From a virus: DNA of 20,514 nt. Shown here one piece after another: positions 7,260 to 13,289 of this stretch. Each line of letters begins with the position of its first letter. The first letter of the stretch is position 1. Under the pieces are notes generated by a model. It worked only from the letters and a program-made list of their open reading frames with translations, was not told the origin of the DNA and did no database searches. The stretch spans positions 1-20,514 of the IMG/VR virus record IMGVR_UViG_3300003543_000057. The stretch is one strand, 5' to 3'. The position numbers and the translations under genes are program-made.

Positions 7260-7961
7260 CTAAAATATAGTCTTTTTGTAGGTCTCTTCAAAGTCACCAG
7301 TCTGAGCCTCTACCGACGGCTCTCTACCACCTGCCACCTTACCTAAGTTGAGAGTATCGTCGTCGGTAGAATCTGTGGAGCCTTGTATAACTTTATCGGC
7401 CTTCAGGAACTCTCCTGCTTCAGCCAGGAACTCTTCAAATGTAATATCTCCGGCCTCAAGCTTACGCTTGAATCTTGGTGGGAGGTCATTTTCAACTACC
7501 TCATCTGTTAGTGTGATACCTGTAGACTCGGACCATACAGCCATCTGTTCATTGCGAATCTCAAGCTCAGACTTGTTAGCCGATTTCGTAGCTATTTCTT
7601 CTAGCTCAGTCTCCAGAGCTGTTGTAGCCTCTTGCTCGTAGTCGTTCAGTTTTTCTCTCCAGGCGTCTGGATTCTCTTTCTTAAGCCTGTGTAATTCAGC
7701 TGCCTGAACCGCAGAGAGTTTACCACCTTGCGTTAGAGCGTGCTCCTGAAGACCCTCAGCTATAGCTTTCTGGCGTTTAGCTTCTTGCTGCGCCTTAGTA
7801 TAGCCAGCTTGTGTATCACGATAGCGCCGCTCTGATGTAACAGCGAATAACGTAGGCTCATCTAGATCTTGAGCTACGTCTTCTGGTAGAGTCCATTTGC
7901 CGTCTTCAGCCTTCGTCATCTGACTTACTAGTGTGTCTACCTTTTCTTTAAACTCGGACAT
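7260..7961 (-). CDS. Capsid scaffolding protein
   Basis: 233 residues, highly charged, mostly predicted helix. The central part (about 55-140) is Gln, Glu, Lys and Ala-rich and likely coiled-coil. A second helical block (RFKRKLEAGDITFEEFLAEAGEFLKADK) is followed by an acidic, Thr/Asp/Gly-rich linker (STDSTDDDTLNLG) and a short conserved-looking tail ending FEETYKKTIF. This layout, with a basic or short C-terminal tail, is typical of phage scaffolds, and position two genes before the major capsid supports it. The ATG follows GGAGGG at 7 nt. It is the first gene of the leftward operon, facing the divergent control region. No protease motif is present, so a protease-scaffold fusion is unlikely. 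Confidence 0.78.
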   Translation of the reverse strand: MSEFKEKVDTLVSQMTKAEDGKWTLPEDVAQDLDEPTLFAVTSERRYRDTQAGYTKAQQEAKRQKAIAEGLQEHALTQGGKLSAVQAAELHRLKKENPDAWREKLNDYEQEATTALETELEEIATKSANKSELEIRNEQMAVWSESTGITLTDEVVENDLPPRFKRKLEAGDITFEEFLAEAGEFLKADKVIQGSTDSTDDDTLNLGKVAGGREPSVEAQTGDFEETYKKTIF

Positions 7962-8004
7962 GCGAATCCCTCCGTAGGGGTGCTGAGAATAATTGATTTT
8001 CTTA

Positions 8005-8033
8005 TTTACAATATAACTATATCATGATATTCT
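8005..8033 (+). promoter_or_regulatory. Rightward promoter for regulator and terminase genes
   Basis: TTTACA, 17 nt, TATTCT, ending 62 nt before the ATG of the ribbon-helix-helix-like gene. The surrounding 8-bp inverted repeat ATTTACAA / TTGTAAAT (8004-8011 and 8033-8040) is made by the two opposed -35 boxes. The inner palindrome ATATCATGATAT is a candidate operator. Confidence 0.5.
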
Positions 8034-8039
8034 TGTAAA
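8010..8039 (-). promoter_or_regulatory. Leftward promoter of the virion operon
   Basis: Minus-strand TTTACA, 18 nt, TATATT. It fully overlaps the rightward promoter: each -35 box covers or abuts the other's -10 box. It lies about 50-75 nt upstream of the scaffold start. The palindrome ATATCATGATAT (8019-8030) is in the shared spacer, suitable for a regulator that could bind both promoters. Confidence 0.5.
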
Positions 8040-8095
8040 TGGAATTAATTATTTTATTTATTTTCTATCTACTTATTAACTAGTGAGGTCATAGC

Positions 8096-8275
8096 ATGGC
8101 AGCAAAGACACACAGCTTCTGTACTAAGAATGATGCTGATACAATGTTCGTGGATGCTTTGCGCATTAGTGAGCGACGTGAAGGACGTGTCAACTTTTCA
8201 TGGGTAGTTATTCAGGCGCTCAAAGAGTACTCAGACAAGAGACTACAGGAGACTAAAAGTGGATCACCAAAGTAG
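8096..8275 (+). CDS. Small ribbon-helix-helix-like regulator
   Basis: 59 residues. A short N-terminal strand (THSFCTK) is followed by a helix (NDADTMFVDALRISERREG), a turn (RVNFS) and a second helix (WVVIQALKEYSDKRL). This is the spacing of Arc/MetJ-type ribbon-helix-helix proteins, which dimerise and bind palindromic operators. ATG preceded by GTGAGGTCATAGC. It is the first gene rightward of the divergent promoter pair, the usual place for an autoregulator of late genes. Its last 17 nt overlap the start of the probable terminase small subunit. The fold is judged by pattern only; an alternative is a small terminase-associated DNA-binding protein. Confidence 0.6.
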   Translation: MAAKTHSFCTKNDADTMFVDALRISERREGRVNFSWVVIQALKEYSDKRLQETKSGSPK

Positions 8276-8780
8276 ATTACTTTGTCTAGCTCATCTGAAG
8301 AATGGAGAAACTCCCGCCAAAGCAGCTGAAAAGGTAGGTCTTAGTTACGCTACAGCGCTTAAGCTTCGGAAACAGCTCCATGAGGCAGAGAGCAGTGATG
8401 CAATTCTAGAGTTGTTCGATTTACCTGAAGCTGCACTCGAGATACTCCTAAACGCGGTAACTAATGAGCTTACTCCAGCCATCGAGGCATTCGGTGTAGG
8501 GGAACTAGTTGAAGAACAGGTGCATGAACTAAGTATGTCCGTAGCCGGTGGCAAGTTACTGGATCAGCAGATGCAAGCTGCTGCTATTGCCCTGACAGAC
8601 AAGATTGCACAGGTAGCAGTTATAGCGAACAACGCTGAGACTGTCCTAATTCTTGCCAAAAGTCTGAGTGAACTGCATGTGAGTTTCTTTGGCGCAGGCG
8701 GTGGTATTAGTAGAGGTGGCAGTAGTAATGAACTGGGGCTACCTGCTCCTGGGTCTTTTGAGAGACACTTACGGTCATAG
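8259..8780 (+). CDS. Probable terminase small subunit
   Basis: 173 residues with a GTG start chosen because CAGGAG lies 6 nt upstream, inside the previous gene. N-terminal residues 1-45 form a helix-turn-helix (LLCLAHLKNGETPAKAAEKVGLSYATALKLRKQLHEA) of the kind used to bind packaging sites. The middle is a long helical region (about 46-145) suited to ring assembly, and the C-terminus is Gly/Ser-rich and flexible (GAGGGISRGGSSNELG), ending basic. The large terminase gene follows 117 nt downstream. Role as small terminase, recognising cos or pac DNA and regulating the motor, rests on HTH plus oligomerisation-like architecture plus position. Confidence 0.68.
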   Translation: MDHQSRLLCLAHLKNGETPAKAAEKVGLSYATALKLRKQLHEAESSDAILELFDLPEAALEILLNAVTNELTPAIEAFGVGELVEEQVHELSMSVAGGKLLDQQMQAAAIALTDKIAQVAVIANNAETVLILAKSLSELHVSFFGAGGGISRGGSSNELGLPAPGSFERHLRS

Positions 8781-8855
8781 TGGAGCTCCTGTATCGCGTT
8801 TTAAGACGTTTTATTTTGGGCCGTACGGATTATCATATATTTAGATAAAACTTGG

Positions 8856-8880
8856 CCACGGATCGTTATGGAGACCGTGG
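8856..8880 (+). other. Hairpin just upstream of the large terminase start
   Basis: CCACGG / CCGTGG with a 13-nt loop, ending 8 nt before the GGAG ribosome site of the large terminase. It could modulate translation or be part of a packaging site. No promoter of good quality was found in 8781-8897. Confidence 0.35.
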
Positions 8881-8897
8881 GCTGAATTGGAGATAGT

Positions 8898-10490
8898 ATG
8901 TTATGTAATATCGCGCGTGACGATTTTGTCGCTTTGTATAGCGAGGAGCTATGGAAGACCCTAACTACTCAACCAGAAGATTTCAATACCCTTGTACAGG
9001 ACTATTTGCCCTCAAAACTGTGGCGCTTAAACAACTTGTACTCTATTATTGACAAAGCTGGTGACCCCATACCGTTTGTCATGAATCGAGCTCAACTAAT
9101 TGTATATGCTGCGAGTCTCGAGCACTCACGGCTTATAATACTTAAGAGTAGGCAACAGGGGATTTCGACTTTCTGGCTTATATCATACTTCGATGACCTG
9201 ATTACCAAGAGTAATACCAACTGCGGGCTTATGGCACAGGGCAAGGACGAAGCAGGGACTTTGTTAGAACGGCTGAAGCATGTGTGGAATACTCTTGATC
9301 CATGGGTAAAAGAACTCTTTGAGCTACGAGTGCTCAAAGACAACTCCGCAGAGTTCAAGCTGTCTAATAATTCAACCATGTTCATACGTACCTCATTCCG
9401 TTCTGCGACCTTACAGAGGTTACATATCAGTGAGTTAGGCAAGATAGCTAACAAATACCCAGAACGAGCTAAGGAAACCAAGACTGGCACATTGCAAGCA
9501 CTGGCTCCAGGTAATACAGGGGTCATTGAGTCTACTGCAGAAGGTGTTAACATGTTTAAGTACATGTGGGATGCTAGCATTAAACAAGATGGGGCAGGGG
9601 TGCTAGCAGGTAAAGATTTCAAGCCTGTATTCCTATCATGGCTAGACGATCCTGATTGTGTCGAATTCGAGACCCAGTATCCTGATCAAGAAGAGCTAGA
9701 TTACTTTGCACGGCTAGAACTAGAGTTAGGGCGTGTTATATCAGTAGAGCAACGTAACTTCTGGATTGCCCAACATCGAGAACTAGAAGGTGACATACAC
9801 CAGGAATATCCAGCTACTCCCGAAGAAGCCTTCACTGCAGCGCAGGACGGCACTTACTGGGCTAAGCGCTATCTTGAGTGTGTAGTTCGCGTAGGGCATA
9901 AGAAGCCGTATTCTGAATTGTATGACACTAACTTAGATGTTTATGTAGTGCTAGATGCCGGTCGTAGTGATTATATGGTGCTAGTGTTTTTTCAAGTGTG
10001 GAGAGGACAGATTCGAATCATCTACGAATACTACAATACTGGAGAATGGTTAGGGCACTATGTAACTAAGGCCGCTGAACTAAAGGATGAGTTTGGGTGG
10101 GATATAGTACATTGGTATCTTCCTCATGATATGGGTGTGATTGATCTAACCCAGGAAGAAAACAAAACTAGGGAGGAGATACTTCACGACCTCGGAGTGT
10201 ACAATACTACCATCTTAGCCAAGAATTCAAGGTCGGCAGGTATAGAAGAAGTCAGACAAGCCTTTTCTAATATCTGGATTAGTTCTGACTGTGTGTATAT
10301 CGAGCAGTGTTGCCTTAACTATACTAAAGACTGGAATCCGCTACTTGAAGTATGGCGCGATGAACCTAAGCGTAACCGCTGGTGCCATGGCGCGGATACT
10401 GTTAGGTACATGATACAGACTGTAGCGTATCATTTGAGTGACGGCGAGAGCGACGATTATAATCCAGTTGTTAGTGGTATGGCACTATAA
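8898..10490 (+). CDS. terL: Terminase large subunit (packaging ATPase and nuclease)
   Basis: 530 residues; ATG after GGAG at 5 nt. ATPase domain: Walker A-like SRQQGIST (84-91), Walker B with catalytic Glu in LHISEL (175-180, Glu179), and coupling motif STAEG (212-216). RNase H-like nuclease domain: YVVLDAGRSDY with Asp353, LPHDMG with Asp411, and HGADTVRY near the end with Asp500. This is the complete order for a two-domain terminase of normal length. It works at the portal vertex, cutting concatemers and driving DNA into the prohead by ATP hydrolysis. The Walker A is of the deviant terminase type (no GK[ST]). Unusually, the gene is transcribed away from the head genes, and no portal gene follows: after its stop the next 740 nt are non-coding. 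Confidence 0.93.
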   Translation: MLCNIARDDFVALYSEELWKTLTTQPEDFNTLVQDYLPSKLWRLNNLYSIIDKAGDPIPFVMNRAQLIVYAASLEHSRLIILKSRQQGISTFWLISYFDDLITKSNTNCGLMAQGKDEAGTLLERLKHVWNTLDPWVKELFELRVLKDNSAEFKLSNNSTMFIRTSFRSATLQRLHISELGKIANKYPERAKETKTGTLQALAPGNTGVIESTAEGVNMFKYMWDASIKQDGAGVLAGKDFKPVFLSWLDDPDCVEFETQYPDQEELDYFARLELELGRVISVEQRNFWIAQHRELEGDIHQEYPATPEEAFTAAQDGTYWAKRYLECVVRVGHKKPYSELYDTNLDVYVVLDAGRSDYMVLVFFQVWRGQIRIIYEYYNTGEWLGHYVTKAAELKDEFGWDIVHWYLPHDMGVIDLTQEENKTREEILHDLGVYNTTILAKNSRSAGIEEVRQAFSNIWISSDCVYIEQCCLNYTKDWNPLLEVWRDEPKRNRWCHGADTVRYMIQTVAYHLSDGESDDYNPVVSGMAL

Positions 10491-10657
10491 CGTCATGTGC
10501 GTCATGTGATTACTATTTGATATTGTGTATGTTAGGGGTATGTATACACATATAATAATATTAATAATTCTATAGATATTATTACATTTAATAGTGTGAA
10601 TAGTCATTACATGTCGTACATAGATACTTCAGATAGCACTCAGTCGATACTCTATAG

Positions 10658-10729
10658 CTACCAACTACTAACTCTACTAGTTATTATTGATATCATTGAC
10701 ATAAAAAGCATATAACTACCAACTACTAA
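10658..10729 (+). repeat. Pair of 14-bp direct repeats
   Basis: CTACCAACTACTAA occurs at 10658-10671 and 10716-10729, 58 bp apart start to start, each preceded by TATAG or TATAA. Exact 14-bp repeats in an otherwise unconstrained AT-rich region suggest a protein-binding site such as an iteron or packaging-site element. Confidence 0.6.
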
Positions 10730-10979
10730 ATGTTGTGAACTTTCACGCCGCCGTAACCTCCCCTGGGGGCACCAGCGAGGAGAATACTGACTAGTATATT
10801 AGTATGTTAGAATATGCTGACATTCCAATGTTATCACATACCTATGTGTTAATATCATGACATGCGTGCATGCCTATACAGTAAAATAGTAATATTCGTC
10901 ACATGAATAGTGGACATAGGTATAAATGATTGTACACCAGGCTCTAGTCTACTTATCTCCCATGAGTCTATCAATACTG

Positions 10980-11017
10980 TAGGTATAACAAACTCGCGAG
11001 CGAGTTTGTTATACCTA
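10980..11017. repeat. 38-nt near-perfect palindrome
   Basis: Arms TAGGTATAACAAACTCG and CGAGTTTGTTATACCTA are perfectly complementary over 17 bp, separated by the 4-nt loop CGAG. No U-tract follows on either strand (AAAG on one side, ACAG on the other), so it is not an ordinary terminator. As DNA it could extrude a cruciform or bind a dimeric protein; as RNA it would form a very stable hairpin. Confidence 0.8.
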
Positions 11018-11093
11018 AAGCAATGAAAGCCTTATGTAAGCTACGTGATAGTCGAGTATTCACCAAATGAATACAGTGTATAAGCACAAAGAA

Positions 11094-11122
11094 TTGTACA
11101 ACAGTAGTGGATGTGATATTAT
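11094..11122 (+). promoter_or_regulatory. Strong sigma-70-like promoter
   Basis: TTGTAC, 17 nt, TATTAT, with the expected start near 11128-11130, about 100 nt before the ATG of the unknown gene at 11229. The spacing is ideal and no other promoter of this quality is seen in the preceding 600 nt. Confidence 0.65.
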
Positions 11123-11126
11123 GTAC

Positions 11127-11153
11127 ACATGAATTGATTAACTCAATTCATGT
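11127..11153 (+). promoter_or_regulatory. Start-site dyad / 5'-terminal hairpin
   Basis: Perfect 11-bp arms ACATGAATTGA and TCAATTCATGT around loop TTAAC, positioned so that transcription from the promoter at 11094 would begin inside the left arm. It can be an operator overlapping +1 or a hairpin at the transcript 5' end that slows RNA decay. Confidence 0.6.
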
Positions 11154-11228
11154 TGTTTAACAATCTAGCCTGTCAGACCACTATTGTCACATGTGTGGCA
11201 ATATTCAACCTAACTAAAGGTATATATT

Positions 11229-11675
11229 ATGTCAGTTCTTAAAGTAAATTTTGAATCAATCTACTCTGTGTTAGAGGCAAACCAAGACAAGAAAGTCAAG
11301 GATATCATGAACTTACTGATACCTTTGATGGTGTCGAAACAGAGAGACTCGAATAGTAGAACTAATGATGATGGTGAACTAGAGATATTCTGTTATTATC
11401 ACAAAGAGTGGGAACTTACTACTCAGGTGGAATACGGAGCAAAATCTGGCTCAAAAACAGGCTTGAATTCAATGTGTAAGGTTGGTGTGAATGCATGGAC
11501 CAAGCAGCAACGTGATTTCAAGACTAACAAGGCTGAATTACTTCAAAAAGTAATTGATGAAGACTTGTCAGTAGAAGACCTAAAAGATGAGATTCTCAAA
11601 CTTGAGGATATCAAGGATTCGGTCATACCACTGATTGACTATCATCATGATCTAGCTCTAGTAGAGAATGTCTAG
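11229..11675 (+). CDS. Unknown phage protein, paralogue of the 13983-14510 gene
   Basis: 148 residues; ATG after AAAGG at 8 nt. Not a family I can name. It shares with the minus-strand gene at 13983-14510 the block GLNSMCKVGVNAWTKQQRDFK (here about residues 79-99) and a following helical pattern ending in LEDIKDSV versus LEAARGVV, as well as an N-terminal helix with KKV..IM. No catalytic motif, signal peptide or membrane segment is visible; the protein is acidic and mostly helical. It has its own strong promoter, a 5' hairpin and a good terminator, so it is a one-gene unit probably expressed at a high level, perhaps early. Function unknown. Confidence 0.8.
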   Translation: MSVLKVNFESIYSVLEANQDKKVKDIMNLLIPLMVSKQRDSNSRTNDDGELEIFCYYHKEWELTTQVEYGAKSGSKTGLNSMCKVGVNAWTKQQRDFKTNKAELLQKVIDEDLSVEDLKDEILKLEDIKDSVIPLIDYHHDLALVENV

Positions 11676-11758
11676 ACTGGTATTCTACGGACTGGTGGTG
11701 TGTTTGTGCATCACCTTTCCACCGTTGATTTTAGTCATACTCTTTTTGAGATTAATCT

Positions 11759-11783
11759 AGGACCCCTCGTGGGTCCTTTTTTT
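11759..11783 (+). terminator. Intrinsic terminator of the 11229 gene
   Basis: AGGACCC / GGGTCCT stem with a 5-nt loop and a run of seven T. It is 83 nt after the stop codon and faces no gene immediately downstream. Confidence 0.85.
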
Positions 11784-11869
11784 ATACTCAAAATCTAAGG
11801 GTAATACTACTGAGCATGAATTATAATTGGCCCTGGTTAACTAAGAGAGGGCGGACATCTGCTACTGTT

Positions 11870-11985
11870 TCCATGTACACCATGTATTTACTATTTAAAT
11901 TTATAATATGTATTCTTTAATATTAAATATATCATAAATATAGCCTATATATACAGACCCAGAATCTCGACATGGTGTACATGGA
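11870..11985. repeat. 16-bp inverted repeats flanking an AT-rich tract (candidate origin)
   Basis: TCCATGTACACCATGT at 11870-11885 and its exact reverse complement at 11970-11985. The 84 nt between are almost entirely A and T (runs such as TATTTAAATTTATAATATG and TTAATATTAAATATATC), as in a DNA unwinding element. Each arm is itself an imperfect dyad (CATG..CATG). Candidate replication origin or large operator; function is inferred. Confidence 0.6.
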
Positions 11986-12058
11986 CCTTTTTTGGCCTAA
12001 CTCCTTGATTTTTAACGCTTTTTTCCTATCTGCCACCCTCACTATGCCTAAAAAAGTC

Positions 12059-12158
12059 CGCTATTTAAGAAGATCAAATTCTAGGCTATCCTAACCAATC
12101 CGGTCTAATTTAGACCTTCTTCTATCGTAGTGTAAAGAAATCATCTACTTAAATAGCG
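12059..12158. repeat. Nested inverted repeats
   Basis: Outer arms CGCTATTTAAG (12059-12069) and CTTAAATAGCG (12148-12158), perfect over 11 bp. Inside them lie AGAAGA / TCTTCT just within and a compact hairpin GGTCTAA-T-TTAGACC (12102-12116). The arrangement can fold into one branched structure about 100 nt long, as RNA or as DNA. No known RNA family recognised. Confidence 0.5.
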
Positions 12159-12244
12159 CCGAACCTCTTTCATCAGCTATATCCAAAAGTTATAACTATC
12201 TCCATAAAAAATACAAAAAGTTATTATACTTTTACTTTTGACTG

Positions 12245-12253
12245 TGCTATAAT
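12245..12253 (+). promoter_or_regulatory. Extended -10 promoter
   Basis: TGCTATAAT, a consensus extended -10, with a poor -35 (TTATAC at 12224, 18-nt spacer). The expected start near 12260 leaves a leader of about 17 nt with AGGAAATCTT before the ATG at 12277. It drives the three overlapping genes up to 13289. Confidence 0.6.
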
Positions 12254-12276
12254 ATGCTTACAAAATAGGAAATCTT

Positions 12277-12633
12277 ATGAAATATCATGTAACAATGCTA
12301 GCACTAAATACCGTCACAGTAGAAGGCGCCACCATCGACAAGGTAACCGACAAACTCAATAATCTCACATTAGTTATTGAGGCTAACACTAGAAAAGGCG
12401 CCATATTAAAGGTACAAACTATGACACCAGCACCACCATATACCTACTTAGTTTACCTGCATGACAATAGGACAAAAGCATTCAGGATAACTATTGCAGT
12501 ACCACAAGAATCGTATAGACGGTATAGGCTAACAGTTCTTGCAGACTCGCAAGCACAGGCCCTGCGTCAATTGGCAGTAATCATCCCTAAGACAACATAT
12601 GAACTAAGACACATAGGAGAAGTAAATGTTTAA
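12277..12633 (+). CDS. Unknown small protein with internal repeat-like domain
   Basis: 118 residues; AGGA at 6 nt before the ATG. Alternating hydrophobic strands and helices, no catalytic motif, no signal. The C-terminal third (YRLTVLADSQAQALRQL, then KTTYELRHI) resembles the whole of the next 53-residue protein (YKITIRASSISSAIKTI, then TTTYQLRSI), which suggests a strand-helix-strand unit of about 45 residues that has duplicated. The frame ends 8 nt inside the next gene. First gene of a three-gene operon with a SprT-like protease. Function unknown. Confidence 0.7.
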   Translation: MKYHVTMLALNTVTVEGATIDKVTDKLNNLTLVIEANTRKGAILKVQTMTPAPPYTYLVYLHDNRTKAFRITIAVPQESYRRYRLTVLADSQAQALRQLAVIIPKTTYELRHIGEVNV

Positions 12634-12787
12634 ATACACTGCACTACTACACTCAACTAGGCCCTATAAAATAACTATAAGGGCCAGCTCTATTAGTTCT
12701 GCAATAAAGACTATAGAAAAGGCGTTAGCCACTACAGCCACAACAACATACCAATTAAGGAGCATCACACGTGACAATACTCAATAA
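12626..12787 (+). CDS. Unknown 53-residue protein, repeat unit of the previous gene
   Basis: 53 residues starting with an ATG that overlaps the upstream stop (ATGTTTAA), with AGGAG at 6 nt. It is a single copy of the strand-helix-strand unit seen at the end of the 118-residue protein; the pattern Y-[KR]-[IL]-T-[IV] then TTYxLR is shared. It ends 17 nt inside the metalloprotease gene, so all three genes are translationally linked. Coding status is supported by the ribosome site, the coupling and the similarity; the role is unknown. Confidence 0.65.
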   Translation: MFKYTALLHSTRPYKITIRASSISSAIKTIEKALATTATTTYQLRSITRDNTQ

Positions 12788-13289
12788 ACAATTGATACAG
12801 GAAATGTACGCCGTAGAGCTGCACTGTGCGCAAAAGGTATTTCCACTACAAACCTGGGGACACACTGCCCCACACTTGAGTTTCTTCACCTCGAAGACAA
12901 CATTCGGGCAGGCACATTCGTCAGGTAAGTTAGAAATCTCGACTGTTTATATTGGCACAACTAACTACACTGATCTGAGAGATACAATACGGCATGAACT
13001 AGCACACCTTATAGCCGGTATTCGTCAAGGCCATAACAGTAACTGGAAGCGGATAATCTCACATTTAGGGGGTAAACCTGAGCGACTAAGTACTCCGACA
13101 GGTAAATTAGCTAGTAACATGAAGCGAAAATGGCGATTGCACGGTACAACAGTAGACGGTGCAACCGTCGCATTCCATACATCTCATACCAAGCAATCTA
13201 AGTACCTATCCTACACCCCGACCGAACATCGTCAGTACAAGCACAATGGTGTAGTGATAGCCAAGTTTACTTACAAGCGATCAGTGTAA
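12771..13289 (+). CDS. SprT-like zinc metalloprotease
   Basis: 172 residues with a GTG start, AAGGAG at 8 nt. Residues 75-79 are HELAH and a third metal ligand follows in GHNSNWKRIISHLGG (His88), the HExxH...H arrangement of the SprT/Spartan family. The N-terminal half carries strands leading to IRHELAHL. SprT-family enzymes in cells cleave DNA-protein crosslinks or act on DNA-bound proteins. The usual C-terminal CxxC zinc ribbon is absent; the tail is instead basic and Tyr/Lys/His-rich (KRKWRLHG, KYLSYT, KFTYKRS), perhaps for nucleic-acid binding. Its 3' end overlaps the opposing dUTPase gene by 9 nt. Catalytic motif is clear; the target is unknown. Confidence 0.8.
   Translation: MTILNKQLIQEMYAVELHCAQKVFPLQTWGHTAPHLSFFTSKTTFGQAHSSGKLEISTVYIGTTNYTDLRDTIRHELAHLIAGIRQGHNSNWKRIISHLGGKPERLSTPTGKLASNMKRKWRLHGTTVDGATVAFHTSHTKQSKYLSYTPTEHRQYKHNGVVIAKFTYKRSV

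Larger units (their letters stand above)
10491..11228. other. Palindrome-rich non-coding region after terL
   Basis: About 740 nt without a credible gene on either strand. Contents: a 9-bp tandem repeat CGTCATGTG directly after the terL stop (10491-10508); an AT-rich tract with arms AATAATAT / ATATTATT around 10540-10587; two CTACCAACTACTAA repeats; an isolated GC-rich patch around 10746-10782 (CCTCCCCTGGGGGCACC); a 9-of-10-bp inverted repeat around TCACATA-CC-TATGTG (10831-10852); the strong palindrome at 10980-11017; a hairpin GTATTCA-CCAAA-TGAATAC (11056-11074); and the promoter with its start-site dyad. Being next to the terminase, it may hold the packaging site or genome-end region; that is inference. 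Confidence 0.6.
11676..12276. other. Non-coding region with origin-like features
   Basis: About 600 nt with no supported gene. It starts with a weak hairpin (GGTGGTG / CATCACC, from about 11693) and the terminator of the preceding gene, then an AT-rich tract flanked by 16-bp inverted repeats (11870-11985), several T6 runs (11980-12025), a nested set of inverted repeats (12059-12158) and an extended -10 promoter. Short frames such as one starting near 11815 lack ribosome sites. Confidence 0.6.

Noticed and set aside
8851-8897. Possible tRNA-like structure before terL
   Set aside because: Only one 6-bp arm is present; no cloverleaf, T-loop or anticodon arm can be drawn.
9092-9622. A 176-codon frame on the minus strand inside terL
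   Set aside because: It lies entirely antisense to a gene with all terminase motifs, has a serine/leucine-rich shadow composition and no ribosome site or family pattern.
10980-11017. The 38-nt palindrome as a bidirectional terminator
   Set aside because: Neither side has a run of T on the corresponding strand, and no gene ends close to it.
11815-11923. A 34-codon plus-strand frame in the origin-like region
   Set aside because: No Shine-Dalgarno, and its second half is just the AT-rich tract; no sign of coding.
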